Below, in pieces: positions 1 through 8,453 of a stretch of 47,219 nucleotides of DNA. Each line of letters starts with the position of its first letter. The first letter of the stretch is position 1. Both the position numbers and the translations under genes were made by a program. The notes beneath the pieces were generated by a model that was not told the DNA's origin, made no database searches, and saw only the letters and a list, made by a program, of their open reading frames with translations. The stretch is from an uncultured Acidobacteriota bacterium (GTDB lineage Bacteria > Acidobacteriota > Blastocatellia > RBC074): positions 1 to 47,219 of the forward strand of contig CADECP010000048.1 of assembly GCA_902825875.1 (NCBI GenBank), given 5' to 3'.

Positions 1-82
1 CAACAGGCTTTTATCGCCTTTCGACCTTCGCGCCTTATCACGCAACAGGTTTATAGTAAATGTTTTTATTACTGATCGAAAA

Positions 83-685
83 CTAGCCTTGATGTTCAGG
101 ATGCGTGCAACCTTTGAACTCTTTCAAGTAAGTGTTGCCTTTATATTTGAGTTCCTGATGGATGCCGATCCGCGAAGTGTAATACCCGTCAATAGTCATG
201 TTCTTGATCGCTTTGAAGAATTTTTCTTCCAGCGTCGAAGGCTTCATCTCGTTTTTGCTGATTTCGGTCAGGATGGCGATTTGTTGATCTTTGGAGGCTT
301 TGTTGAACCCAGCGCCATTTTTCGTCTGACTCATCTTGTCAACGGCAGCCAGGCCATCCGTCCAGAGCTTTTTGGTTTCGGCTGGCGCTTCACCGACCAT
401 CAGGTCAATGAACGCCGGAACTTCGGCGGCAACTGCTCCGGGCGAATGATCGTCAGTCGGAATAATCAGATCGGAAATCGTCGCCACCAAAGCCAACTGA
501 CCGGCTTTGAAAAATTTCGGAGCCGCAGCAGCTTTCTTGGCGGGCGCAGCAGTTTTGTGACCGCTGTGTTGTTCGTGATCGTTCGCCAGCGCATTGGTGT
601 TCAACACCGGCAGGCTTGCACCGACGCCGACGGCAATGCCTTTCAGCGCATCGCGGCGAGAAACGTTGTTGTTCTCTTCTGACAT
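83..685 (-). CDS. Gluconate 2-dehydrogenase subunit 3-like protein, Tat-exported
   Basis: A protein of 200 residues. The start chosen (ATG at 685) has an AGAGG about 9 nt upstream and puts a twin-arginine signal (SRRDALKGIAVGVGASLPVL) at residues 9-28. A longer frame upstream only translates an intergenic repeat, so I rejected it. After an Ala/Lys linker, residues about 60-195 fit the gluconate 2-dehydrogenase subunit 3 family (conserved patch ATISDLIIPTDDHSPGA near 70 and GYYTSRIGIHQELKYKG near the C-terminus). Family members are small, folded, Tat-exported partners of a GMC-type flavoprotein oxidoreductase in the periplasm. The catalytic subunit would be expected just downstream, beyond the left edge of the window. 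The next upstream gene encodes a c-type cytochrome, which fits an electron-transfer module. The family call is fairly sure; the substrate is unknown. Confidence 0.85.
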   Translation of the reverse strand: MSEENNNVSRRDALKGIAVGVGASLPVLNTNALANDHEQHSGHKTAAPAKKAAAAPKFFKAGQLALVATISDLIIPTDDHSPGAVAAEVPAFIDLMVGEAPAETKKLWTDGLAAVDKMSQTKNGAGFNKASKDQQIAILTEISKNEMKPSTLEEKFFKAIKNMTIDGYYTSRIGIHQELKYKGNTYLKEFKGCTHPEHQG

Positions 686-716
686 GGTTCGTGCCTCTTT
701 GGTAATGGAGAGTGGA

Positions 717-777
717 AAGTTGATAGTGGATGGTTGGCTGTAAGTCGGCGAACTATCCACTATCAACTGTGAACTGG
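717..777. repeat. 7-nt-period inverted repeat (AGTTGATAGTGG family)
   Basis: An inverted repeat fills most of the gap between the cytochrome and the dehydrogenase subunit. The left arm at 718-735 (AGTTGATAGTGGATGGTT) pairs with the right arm at 751-768 at 17 of 18 positions around a 15-nt loop. The right arm reads as 7-nt units (CTATCCA, CTATCAA, CTGTGAA). It resembles the short-tandem-repeat palindromes elsewhere in this window but has its own sequence. Confidence 0.75.
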
Positions 778-1086
778 TTAAGGTTTTTCTTTCTTCGGTT
801 CTTCTTTTTTGTCGCCGTCTTTCTTGTCGGCTTCTTTGTAATCGGTCAGCCATTCGACATCAATGGCGTCGGCTTTGCGTTTGTCTTTTTCGGCAATCAG
901 CCAGTTGCCGCGATCGTTCCAGCCTTCGCCGCCTTCGGCTTCTTTGTGGCAGAACGTGCAATCTTTGGCGCCGAATTTCTGAGCCTTTTTGACGAACGGC
1001 GGATAAGCATTGGTGGTCAACGAAGAGCCGAGCACAATGGCAACGGCGGCGATGGCAATGGTCAACTTGAGCAAATTCTTGGTCAT
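778..1086 (-). CDS. Small secreted c-type heme protein (CxxCH)
   Basis: A protein of 102 residues with a clear Sec signal (MTKNLLKLTIAIAAVAIVLG, cleavage likely after TNA at about 27). One heme-binding motif, CTFCH, lies at about residues 43-47 inside a short folded part (YPPFVKKAQKFGAKDCTFCH). The last 25 residues are a Lys/Glu/Asp tail (KKDGDKKEEPKKEKP), probably disordered. Only one CxxCH is seen, and a distal Met ligand is not obvious. The protein is 92 bp upstream of the gluconate-dehydrogenase-subunit-like gene on the same strand. I infer that it is the electron acceptor of the periplasmic GMC oxidoreductase expected further downstream. Export and heme attachment are well supported; the partner is inference. 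Confidence 0.8.
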   Translation of the reverse strand: MTKNLLKLTIAIAAVAIVLGSSLTTNAYPPFVKKAQKFGAKDCTFCHKEAEGGEGWNDRGNWLIAEKDKRKADAIDVEWLTDYKEADKKDGDKKEEPKKEKP

Positions 1087-1128
1087 TGGAGCCTTATTTC
1101 CCTCTCGAAAATAGTTTTAGTGTCAGGT

Positions 1129-1380
1129 TTATTCGTCACGCGCCAGCAAGCGTCGAAACAACTGTCGGCGTCCCGGATCGCTCGGAGCCAGCAACACCTG
1201 CGAAAAGCATTGCGCGGCGACTCGTTGCAAATCTTCCAGCCAGTTTTCTTCAATCAGGTAAACCCCATCGGCTTCGGCTGCCAGCGCACGTTGCGGAAAC
1301 TGATAGTCCCATTCGACCATCACCGCATTGCGCCAGAAATCGTTGCGCGATTTGATTTCTACTCTGATACGACTTGCCAT
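1129..1380 (-). CDS. Small hypothetical protein
   Basis: An 83-residue frame beginning MASRIRVEIKSRNDFWR and ending with the basic stretch RRQLFRRLLARDE. I see no signal peptide, membrane segment or motif that I recognise; the middle is acidic and amphipathic (EENWLEDLQRVAAQCFSQVL). The frame continues upstream, but those codons read through the region next to the TonB receptor terminator and look non-coding, so ATG at 1380 is preferred. Its ribosome binding site is weak. It sits between the receptor's terminator and the cytochrome on the same strand. It could be a real short gene or a chance frame. Confidence 0.45.
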   Translation of the reverse strand: MASRIRVEIKSRNDFWRNAVMVEWDYQFPQRALAAEADGVYLIEENWLEDLQRVAAQCFSQVLLAPSDPGRRQLFRRLLARDE

Positions 1381-1484
1381 TGAATGACGAAGCGCCGGAT
1401 TCGACCACCGCAAAGGAGTGCGGCTTGCCCAAACGCGGGCGAATCTTAATCGCGGCTTCCGGTTGATGCAAGCAACCAACAAAG

Positions 1485-1518
1485 AAAAAAGCGGAAGCCA
1501 GTGAAGGCTTCCGCTTTT
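1485..1518 (-). terminator. Rho-independent terminator of the first TonB receptor
   Basis: Perfect stem AAAAGCGGAAGCC / GGCTTCCGCTTTT with a 6-nt loop, followed on the minus strand by TTTTTTCTTTG. It lies about 25 bp after the receptor's stop codon. Confidence 0.9.
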
Positions 1519-1541
1519 GAAGTTTTCCCTTGTCAGTTGGT

Positions 1542-4500
1542 TTAGAACTGTAAGCGAGCGCCAAGCTGCATCTGGAAAACCTGTCCGGGATTGTTGTTGA
1601 ACAGGTAGGTTCCAGCGGCATTCTTGATCCGCAGGAAGTTGGTATTGGTTGGCGCGCTGAATCCGCAATCACGCTGCACAGGCGCAGCGCAATAGTTCGT
1701 CACCTGAGCGCCCGAAAGCTGAACGTTTTCCCAGTTGAACAAGTTGAAGAATTCAACCGAGAAAATCAGCCGACGTTGTTCGCCGAAGCCAACTCCTTTT
1801 TGCAACCGAAGGTCTACGTTATAAACCGGTTCGTTGCGGAAAGAGTTGCGCTTGAACGGAACTCCAGCCGCGCTGTAGGGACGATCCGGGCCACCGATGT
1901 CTTCGTTGGCATCCGCACCGAAAGTGGCGTCAATCGGCAAACCTGACAGAAAGCGCATCGTGGTGGACGCTTCGAAGCCATACGGAATAAAGAACACCGT
2001 ATTGGCAACGAACTGATGACGGCGGTCCAACCGCGAATAGTTGAATTCCGGCGCCAGGTTGAAGGCATTTTCATACGCCACACCGCCCGCATCGCGTTCG
2101 TTATCGTCGTTCGACAAGCTGCGTGACAGCGTGTAGAAAGCGTTGAACTGCCCCCATTTTTGACGGAAGTTCGCGCGAAGAACCATCGCTTGATAAACCG
2201 AACGTCCGGTGGATTCACGCATCTGGATACTGCCCAGATTTGAAAGCGGGCGACGGCGCGCAGCATAACGCTGATCCACTGCGGTAGCAGTAGTATTTCC
2301 ACGCAGTCCGAAGAACGGACGCTGAGCAGGGTCAGCAATGTTTACTTTCAAAGCGGGATTGCCCAACTGTGCCATCTCGCTGATCGAAGTGAGCGGAGCC
2401 GGGAGGTTCAACTCGCGGTTGCGCTGCAAATAGAAAGTGTTGACCTGGCTGTAATCCACGCCAACCGTCAGTCCGCGAGCGATTTGGCGTTCGATGCCGC
2501 CACCGAACTGATATGACATCGGATTTTTGAAGTCATTCGCCCAGGTGATGACGTTGGCATTGCGGAACGGATCAACGGAAAGACCCAGTGCCGCTCCAAC
2601 TGATTGAATCTGTTGCGGAGTCAGCACAGGCAGTTTGTCCAGCGAAAAGTTGTTCAGATCAATGCCGATCAATTTCAACTGACGATAAACAGTGTTGTTC
2701 GTGTTTCCGGCTGGAACGGCGAACGGCAAACGGATTGAAACGTCACCCGGAGGATTTCGGAAGTTGTTCAACGGCGCAGCAAACAACAGCATCGGTGTGC
2801 GCGCATAATAAATTCCACTGTAAGCGCGAACAGCCGTTTTGCCATCTTTGAACGGATCCCAAGCCAGACCCAAACGTGGGCCGAACTGATCGGCAACATC
2901 AGGAAGGAAGCTGGGATCAACCGAATGCCCGGACGGGAAACGGAATCCGCGCACCTGATTCATGATTGCATCATTATTTGTGGTCGGCGCGGGGTTGAAC
3001 TGTCCTTCCCAGCGCAAGCCGTAATTCAGCGTGAAGTTCGGGCGAATGCGCCAAGCGTCCTGAGCATACAGCGCAAATTCCTTAACGGTCAGATCAAGCA
3101 GCCCGTTTCCGATTTGGCGGTCGTAGGTGACAGCCGTCGAATCAAAGCGATTGACCGTTCCAGTAGTGACGGTCGGCGTATAAGAAAGAATGTCGAGCAA
3201 TGTGCTGACGTTCGTTCCGTTAAGCTGGAAGTAGCCAAACTGGTTGAACGCAAACAACTGATCGGCAAAAACGTGATTGACTTCAGCACCGAATTTGGTG
3301 GTGTGATTGCCCAAAATCCAGGTCAGGTTGTTGAACACCTGAGCGCGCCAGTCGAATTGAGTCGTCGGCAGGAAGCGCACGGTTCCGAAGTTTCCAATCG
3401 AGCTTTGCACGACAGGAGCTTGAACATTGGCTTCGCGCGGACGGACTTCGCGCGAATACTGCGCGCGCAATTCGTTGACCAGATTACCTGCAAAAAACGA
3501 AGTCAACTGGCCGGTCACTGTGTAAGTACGGTCGCGTTCTATGCCGTTGTTCGACAAAGCGCTGGTTGTGGTTGGGAACAGCGCGTTTCCAGTGGCATTG
3601 GCATTGAGCGCCTTATTGTTGCTTTGGTTGTAGCGAACGTTGAAGCGATTGGATTCGCTGAAGTTGTAATCGAAACGCGCCAATCCGGCAATTGCATCAT
3701 TGGTCTGTACGAATTCCTGCTGTTGCCCTTTGAAGAAATCAAAAGCTTCTTGCGTGTTGGCAGTTGGCGTAAAGCTTTGCAGCAGATCGAACACCACCTG
3801 ACGCGGATTACGGAAACGTTGTTGTTCGTAAGTGCCGAAGAAAAACGCTTTGTCGCGCTTGATCGGGCCGCCGATGGAGCCGCCGAATTGATGTTGCGTC
3901 GGAGCCGGAGTCACTTCGCGGCCGTTGAGGAAAGTTTCCAGGCCTTTGAAGTAATCGTTCTTGCGCGAAAATTCGCGGTGGCGAAGCAGGTAAAATGCCG
4001 AACCGTGATATTGGTTGGTTCCTGATTTGGTGACGGCAGTCACCACGCCGCCGCTGGAACGACCGAATTCAGCCGAGTAACCAGCAGCCACGACCTGAAA
4101 CTCTTTGATGGATTCCTGCGGAATGGTGAAAGCGTTGTTCGACCTTTCGCCGCCGCGAATGCCTCCGAAAAACGGCTGGTTGTAATCCAACCCGTCAATG
4201 TTGACGTTGGTATTGATGCCGCGTTGACCGGACAAGGAAATCTGGCCGCGTTGCGGATCAACCTGAGCCGTCGGCGTCAACGTCACAAAATCTTGAAAGC
4301 GACGACCGTTGATCGGCAGGTTGTTGATTGCATTTTCATTGATGACCGCGTCCGGTTGAGAAACCGTTGTTTGAATGGCTTCAGCCGTGATGGTCACTGC
4401 TTCGGCAACCGCGCCAACTCCGAGCGTGATATTCGCGTCGGTAATTTGGCCGACAGTCACTCGGACGCCTTTCAGTTCGATTTTGGAAAAGCCCGAAGCC

Positions 4501-4772
4501 TCAGCCGTCAGGTCATAACTTCCGGGTTGCAGCAACACAAAACGATACAGGCCGTCTGCGCTGGCAACAGTGCTTTGCTGTGAACCGGTTTGGGTGTTGA
4601 CAGCTTTGATGGACGCTCCCGCCACTGCCGCACCCTGACTGTCGCGCACAGAACCGGAAATCTGCCCGGTGCTGCCTTGAGCCTGAGCGAAGGCTTCGCT
4701 GCTGCCCAGCACGAAACACAGAGCAAACAGCATCGCAGCCATCAGCAAACGATACGAATTTGACTTGAACAT
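1542..4772 (-). CDS. TonB-dependent receptor, Oar-like, with carboxypeptidase-regulatory domain
   Basis: An outer-membrane receptor of 1076 residues. ATG at 4772 is preceded by GGGAG at a good distance. A Sec signal ([18 protein letters not shown], cut after AFA near residue 30) is followed by a carboxypeptidase-regulatory-like beta domain at about 35-115 ([20 protein letters not shown]). A plug-like domain follows at about 120-250 ([19 protein letters not shown] and [20 protein letters not shown]), and then a long beta barrel. The protein ends with the aromatic residue expected of barrels (LGARLQF). This architecture is typical of the large OmpA/Oar-like receptor family that is highly expanded in Acidobacteriota, where ligands are mostly unknown. 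It is probably monocistronic, with its own terminator and a 400-bp divergent upstream region. Only about 30% of it visibly resembles the second receptor at 25-28 kb (domain order and SGTN..HGS motif), so the two are not recent duplicates. Confidence 0.93.
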   Translation of the reverse strand: MFKSNSYRLLMAAMLFALCFVLGSSEAFAQAQGSTGQISGSVRDSQGAAVAGASIKAVNTQTGSQQSTVASADGLYRFVLLQPGSYDLTAEASGFSKIELKGVRVTVGQITDANITLGVGAVAEAVTITAEAIQTTVSQPDAVINENAINNLPINGRRFQDFVTLTPTAQVDPQRGQISLSGQRGINTNVNIDGLDYNQPFFGGIRGGERSNNAFTIPQESIKEFQVVAAGYSAEFGRSSGGVVTAVTKSGTNQYHGSAFYLLRHREFSRKNDYFKGLETFLNGREVTPAPTQHQFGGSIGGPIKRDKAFFFGTYEQQRFRNPRQVVFDLLQSFTPTANTQEAFDFFKGQQQEFVQTNDAIAGLARFDYNFSESNRFNVRYNQSNNKALNANATGNALFPTTTSALSNNGIERDRTYTVTGQLTSFFAGNLVNELRAQYSREVRPREANVQAPVVQSSIGNFGTVRFLPTTQFDWRAQVFNNLTWILGNHTTKFGAEVNHVFADQLFAFNQFGYFQLNGTNVSTLLDILSYTPTVTTGTVNRFDSTAVTYDRQIGNGLLDLTVKEFALYAQDAWRIRPNFTLNYGLRWEGQFNPAPTTNNDAIMNQVRGFRFPSGHSVDPSFLPDVADQFGPRLGLAWDPFKDGKTAVRAYSGIYYARTPMLLFAAPLNNFRNPPGDVSIRLPFAVPAGNTNNTVYRQLKLIGIDLNNFSLDKLPVLTPQQIQSVGAALGLSVDPFRNANVITWANDFKNPMSYQFGGGIERQIARGLTVGVDYSQVNTFYLQRNRELNLPAPLTSISEMAQLGNPALKVNIADPAQRPFFGLRGNTTATAVDQRYAARRRPLSNLGSIQMRESTGRSVYQAMVLRANFRQKWGQFNAFYTLSRSLSNDDNERDAGGVAYENAFNLAPEFNYSRLDRRHQFVANTVFFIPYGFEASTTMRFLSGLPIDATFGADANEDIGGPDRPYSAAGVPFKRNSFRNEPVYNVDLRLQKGVGFGEQRRLIFSVEFFNLFNWENVQLSGAQVTNYCAAPVQRDCGFSAPTNTNFLRIKNAAGTYLFNNNPGQVFQMQLGARLQF

Positions 4773-5173
4773 AAATCTCCCTCACTTGAAGAAAAGGGTT
4801 ACAGAATAGAAGCAAGCAATAGCCGATCGCCATTGCCGCTCATTGATTTGAGTGCAAACTTGATTTCATCCCTGTGAAGCCCTGCGGCTGGAAAGCTATA
4901 GTCTGGAAGCGACGTCTTCTGTCGGACGCCTGTCAATCACGTGCCGTCCGGCGTCATTTTGTGGGATAACGCTCGGCCAAAAACTACTGAGTTAAAATTA
5001 CGGATGCTTCCTTACTTGATGAAGTAGGCAGGAAGGGTAAATCACCGATTTTGGATGGTCAAGTTAAGTTCACGTTAGTGGACAATTGAATTGCCGCACA
5101 AAATGTCTTCTTATTTCGTGCGAAGCCGTTCACAGAAGTGGGCAGCCCAACCTGAAAATGCAAAAGGAACCTT
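4773..5173. promoter_or_regulatory. Divergent intergenic region, presumably carrying promoters for both flanking genes
   Basis: 401 bp between two divergently transcribed genes. I find no credible gene. The frames here overlap the neighbours' N-termini in the wrong phase or lack ribosome sites. One imperfect hairpin is visible at 5007-5035 (CTTCC ... TACTTGATGAAGTA ... GGAAG). The side next to the receptor has GGGAG and the other side has AAGGAAC as ribosome binding sites. No convincing -35/-10 pair or operator was found by eye. Confidence 0.4.
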
Positions 5174-6163
5174 ATGAAATTGCTGATCCGCTCCGATGTG
5201 CAACGCGCGCTTTCAATGCGAGAAGCCGTCGAAATCATCAAACTCGCATTTGCCGAACTTTCCACAGGCCAGGCCGACAGTCCGTTGCGAACCGCCATCG
5301 CTCAACCGAATCACGACGGCGTGACACTGTTTATGCCCGCGTACCTGAGCCAAAGCGATGCGTTGGCGGTCAAAATCGCTTCGATTCATAACCGAAATCC
5401 CGAACGCGGTTTGCCCAGAATTCACGCCTTGGTGGTGGCGATTGATCCGGCGACAGGCCAAACTCTGGCGGCGATGGAGGGCGGCTACCTGACGGCGCTC
5501 CGAACCGGAGCGGCTTCGGGAGCAGCGACGGATTTGCTGGCGCGCGCCGATGCCGAAACCGCCGCCATCATCGGAGCCGGACGGCAGGCGCAAACGCAAT
5601 TGCTGGCCGTCGCCGCCGTTCGTCCGATCAAACGTGTTTGGATTTATTCGCGCCGACGCGAATCTGCCGAAGCGATGATCGCCGAATTGCAGCCGCAGCT
5701 TGTCGCAATTGAATTGCTTGTTGCCGACACTTCAACGCAAGCCGTGCGCGATGCCGATGTCATTTGCGCGGCGACCAATTCGCGGACGCCTGTGTTCAAC
5801 GGCGAAGATTTGAAACCCGGCGCTCACGTCAACGGCACAGGTTCGTACACGCACGAAATGCAGGAAGTTGATTTCACGACATTGCGCCGAGCCTCGAAAA
5901 TTGTCGTGGACGAACGCAAAGCCGCTTTGGCCGAAGCGGGCGATTTGATTATCGCGCTCAATCGTGGCGAGATTCGTCACGAAGATTTGTATGCTGAGCT
6001 TGGAGAAATCGCCGCCGGATTGAAACCCGGTCGTCAACGCGACGACGAAATCACGTTCTTCAAATCCGTCGGCAACGCCGTGCAAGACGCCGCCGTCGCC
6101 CAAGCGATTTACCGCAAAGCCGTCGAAGAAAATCTGGGAGTCGAATTCGATCTCCTGAATTGA
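5174..6163 (+). CDS. Ornithine cyclodeaminase/mu-crystallin family; probable delta-1-pyrroline-2-carboxylate reductase
   Basis: A cytoplasmic enzyme of 329 residues; ATG at 5174 follows AAGGAAC. The family fold is clear: the N-terminal part carries VKIAS (about 66-70) and RTGAASG (about 110-116), and the NAD(P)-binding Rossmann loop is [12 protein letters not shown] at 132-143. True ornithine cyclodeaminases have a GGD..GKTE-type stretch carrying the catalytic Asp. Here the equivalent segment is [16 protein letters not shown], which lacks that Asp, so a reductase of the LhpI/ketimine-reductase type is more likely. The next gene on the same strand is a trans-3-hydroxy-L-proline dehydratase, whose product is delta-1-pyrroline-2-carboxylate. 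I therefore infer NAD(P)H-dependent reduction of that product to L-proline. Alternatives in the family are alanine dehydrogenase or another ketimine reductase. Confidence 0.82.
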   Translation: MKLLIRSDVQRALSMREAVEIIKLAFAELSTGQADSPLRTAIAQPNHDGVTLFMPAYLSQSDALAVKIASIHNRNPERGLPRIHALVVAIDPATGQTLAAMEGGYLTALRTGAASGAATDLLARADAETAAIIGAGRQAQTQLLAVAAVRPIKRVWIYSRRRESAEAMIAELQPQLVAIELLVADTSTQAVRDADVICAATNSRTPVFNGEDLKPGAHVNGTGSYTHEMQEVDFTTLRRASKIVVDERKAALAEAGDLIIALNRGEIRHEDLYAELGEIAAGLKPGRQRDDEITFFKSVGNAVQDAAVAQAIYRKAVEENLGVEFDLLN

Positions 6164-6183
6164 AACTAGCTGCCCGCAAAGAC

Positions 6184-6346
6184 GCACGAAGAAAACACGA
6201 AGAGAAAATTTTTTAGACAGGATTTACAGGATTCAACAGGATGAAGAATTTGCGAACAAGTTTGGTTGAGTCGAATTGAGGCTAATCCTGTTCAATCTTG
6301 TAAATCCTGTCTATTTTTCTTCGTGCCTCTTCGTGTGGTTTCGTGG
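6184..6346. repeat. Nested inverted repeat: CACGAAG arms outside, 9-nt CAGGAT arms inside
   Basis: Two repeat families are nested in one gap. The inner arms at 6216-6243 and 6284-6311 are 28 nt long and complementary at about 25 positions; each consists of 9-nt units (GACAGGATT, TACAGGATT, CAACAGGAT). Outer arms built on CACGAAG lie at 6184-6204 and, as the complement CTTCGTG, at 6319-6346. The whole element fills the 211-bp space between the two hydroxyproline genes and could form a long cruciform or hairpin in the transcript. Confidence 0.85.
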
Positions 6347-6374
6347 AAAAACATTTTCTTGCCCGAATAAAATC

Positions 6375-7424
6375 ATGACTTTTTCGCCGTTATCCAAAGT
6401 TTCAAACTGGAATCCGCCTGCCAATTGGCATCGCATCACGACGATTGACGCGCACACCGAAGGCGAACCGTTCCGAGTCATCGTCAGTGGCTTTCCTGAA
6501 TTGCAGGGCGAGACGATTCTGGCTCGGCGGCGATTTGCCAAAGAGCATTTCGATCATCTGCGGACGGCTTTGATGTGGGAACCGCGCGGCCACGCTGATA
6601 TGTATGGTTGCATCGTCACGCCACCTGTCACGCCCGAAGCCGACGCCGGAATTCTGTTCATTCACAACGAAGGTTACAGCACGATGTGTGGCCACGGAAT
6701 CATTGGCTTTGTGACAGTCGCGCTGGAAACTGGAATGTTTTCGATGGTGGAACCGGTGACGAAGATCAAACTGGATTCTCCCGCCGGATTGATTACCGCT
6801 TACGGACGAGTCAAAGCTGGTCGCGTTGAAAACGTGTATTTCCACAACGTGCCTTCGTTCGTGGTTGAGTTGGATGCTGAAGTTGACGTGCCGGAACTTG
6901 GCCGGGTTCGTTACGATCTGGCTTACGGCGGAGCGTTTTACGCGTATGTAAAAGCTGCCGATGTTGGCTTGAGTTGTCGTCCTGAAGACTTTCGGCAGTT
7001 GATTGAAAAAGGAATGCAAATCAAACGCGCGGTGATGGCCAGTCGCACAATTCCGCATCCGTTTGAGCCAGACCTGAGCTTTTTATACGGGACGATTTTC
7101 GTCAGCGAAGCGGAAAACCCGGCGCATCACAGCCGCAATGTCTGCGTCTTTGCCGAAGGCGAAGTTGATCGCTCTCCAACTGGCACAGGCGTCAGCGGAC
7201 GATTGGCGATTCATCACGCTCGCGGCGAAATCGGCTTGGGCGAATCCATTACCATCGAAAGCATCATCGGCAGTACTTTCACCGGGCGGGTAGCTGAAAC
7301 GACGACTTTTGGCGATCACGCCGCGATCATTCCCGAAGTTGAAGGCACGGCTCACATCACCGGGCGGCACGAATTTCTGATTGACCCAGATGATGAATTG
7401 CGAAATGGCTTTTTGCTGCGGTAG
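6375..7424 (+). CDS. Proline racemase family; trans-3-hydroxy-L-proline dehydratase (predicted)
   Basis: A protein of 349 residues. ATG at 6375 gives the usual family N-terminus (ITTIDAHTEGEPFRVI at 21-36); the open frame further upstream is only repeat sequence. The first catalytic motif MCGHG is intact (Cys105). The second motif reads DRSPTGTG, with Thr269 where proline racemases and 4-hydroxyproline epimerases have Cys. This Cys/Thr pairing is the known signature of trans-3-hydroxy-L-proline dehydratase (human L3HYPDH has the same substitution), which gives delta-1-pyrroline-2-carboxylate plus water and cannot racemise by the two-Cys mechanism. The preceding gene is a pyrroline-2-carboxylate reductase candidate, completing a two-step path to L-proline. 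The two genes are 211 bp apart with a palindromic repeat between them, so co-transcription is plausible but not certain. Confidence 0.9.
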   Translation: MTFSPLSKVSNWNPPANWHRITTIDAHTEGEPFRVIVSGFPELQGETILARRRFAKEHFDHLRTALMWEPRGHADMYGCIVTPPVTPEADAGILFIHNEGYSTMCGHGIIGFVTVALETGMFSMVEPVTKIKLDSPAGLITAYGRVKAGRVENVYFHNVPSFVVELDAEVDVPELGRVRYDLAYGGAFYAYVKAADVGLSCRPEDFRQLIEKGMQIKRAVMASRTIPHPFEPDLSFLYGTIFVSEAENPAHHSRNVCVFAEGEVDRSPTGTGVSGRLAIHHARGEIGLGESITIESIIGSTFTGRVAETTTFGDHAAIIPEVEGTAHITGRHEFLIDPDDELRNGFLLR

Positions 7425-7429
7425 CCGAT

Positions 7430-8260
7430 TTAGCTGCCGCAACCACCTCCACCACAACCACCGCCGCTGCATCCGCTGGAACTGCAACCTGAGCTTCCGC
7501 CATCGCCACCTGAATCTCCGCCGGAATCGCTGCTGCAACCGAAGCCCAAAAATCCGCCGCAACCGCCAGCACCATCACCCGACTGACCGTTCATGTTTCT
7601 AAGCATCCGAACAACGATCAAGATAAAAAATGCGACGACTAAACCGATGAAAGAGAACACAACGATTCCGCCGGGCGATGCTGAGGTACAGGCTGAGAGC
7701 GTCAAGCCGCTAAAGATCGTCAACGCCGCGTAAGCCGCCAACCGTTTGAAATTCCATTCGGGCTTTTTCAGCAACCAGTATTCTGCGGCGTTCAATCGCG
7801 CAAAGCGAAGTGTTCGATCAAATCTTTCTTTCGGCGAAGGCCAGATGTCGGTGGGCGGTTTGTGGCCGAAAATGCGTTCGTAAGATTCCAGCGTGCGGCC
7901 ATACCAATCGAAATACTTGTCGTCTTCCTGTTGTCCGCCTTTGGTCGGGCCGTGATGCAGCGACTGGCCTAAAAGCTTGCCGCACATTTCCGTCCAATAA
8001 GATTCGGTATAAGCCAGATGCAAATGCCAGGCTTGATCCACTTCGTCCGAAGGCGTGACTTTGTGCCCAGCCACCACAGCCAAAAAGACAAACCGTTTGT
8101 ATTCGTCAAACACTCGTTGCGCGTAGCTGTGCGACCAGCAATTTTCGCGCGCCAAGCGTTTGACGAAGCTGAGTTGAGCGCCGGGGGCATCAACGCTGAA
8201 CTCTTTCAAGGCTTGCCAAAGCGGAGAATTGGCTGGCTGGTTGGTCATCAGATGATTCAT
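7430..8260 (-). CDS. GRDP-like (glycine-rich domain-containing) membrane protein with Gly/Cys tail
   Basis: A protein of 276 residues with a very good ribosome site (GGAGGAAAACG before ATG at 8260). Residues about 10-160 match the glycine-rich-domain-containing protein-like family: the motif VDQAWHLHLAYTESYW at about 75-90 and the later LLGQSLHHGP are its conserved His-containing core. Two hydrophobic segments follow, at about 170-190 and 198-220 (GIVVFSFIGLVVAFFILIVV). The final 50 residues are almost only Gly, Ser, Cys and Asp, ending CGGGGCGS. The protein therefore looks membrane-bound with a Cys-rich flexible tail that could bind metal or be modified. The biochemical role of this family in bacteria is not established. 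It converges on the dehydratase with only 5 bp between stop codons and no separate terminator. Confidence 0.75.
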   Translation of the reverse strand: MNHLMTNQPANSPLWQALKEFSVDAPGAQLSFVKRLARENCWSHSYAQRVFDEYKRFVFLAVVAGHKVTPSDEVDQAWHLHLAYTESYWTEMCGKLLGQSLHHGPTKGGQQEDDKYFDWYGRTLESYERIFGHKPPTDIWPSPKERFDRTLRFARLNAAEYWLLKKPEWNFKRLAAYAALTIFSGLTLSACTSASPGGIVVFSFIGLVVAFFILIVVRMLRNMNGQSGDGAGGCGGFLGFGCSSDSGGDSGGDGGSSGCSSSGCSGGGCGGGGCGS

Positions 8261-8323
8261 CGTTTTCCTCCTGTTGTTGTGGCGGGGCTAAATCAGGGCA
8301 AGCAACATTGGGACATTGTGCTC

Positions 8324-8438
8324 AAAACAGGATGAGCAAGATTTTCAGCAGGATTTACAAGACCGTCAACGGTTGTGGCCGCCAGCCAAGTCTTAATCCT
8401 GTTCATCCTGAAAAAAATCATGTAAATCCTGTTTCAAA
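8324..8438. repeat. 9-nt-period CAGGAT inverted repeat
   Basis: The left arm at 8324-8364 (AAAACAGGATGAGCAAGATT and on) and the right arm at 8395-8438 (AATCCTGTTCATCCTG and on) are imperfect inverted copies. This is the same family as at 6216-6311, 34475-34558 and 47136-47160. A 25-nt stretch of its right arm recurs at 47136-47160 with no visible mismatch. Confidence 0.85.
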
Positions 8439-8453
8439 GTTTTTTGCTTCGAT

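Noticed and set aside
686..853. N-terminal extension of the gluconate-dehydrogenase-3-like gene
   Set aside because: It translates only the palindromic repeat at 717-777; the Tat signal and ribosome site place the start at 685.
2925..4025. 366-codon frame opposite the first TonB receptor
   Set aside because: It is a shadow of the plug and barrel coding sequence, with no motif or start signal.
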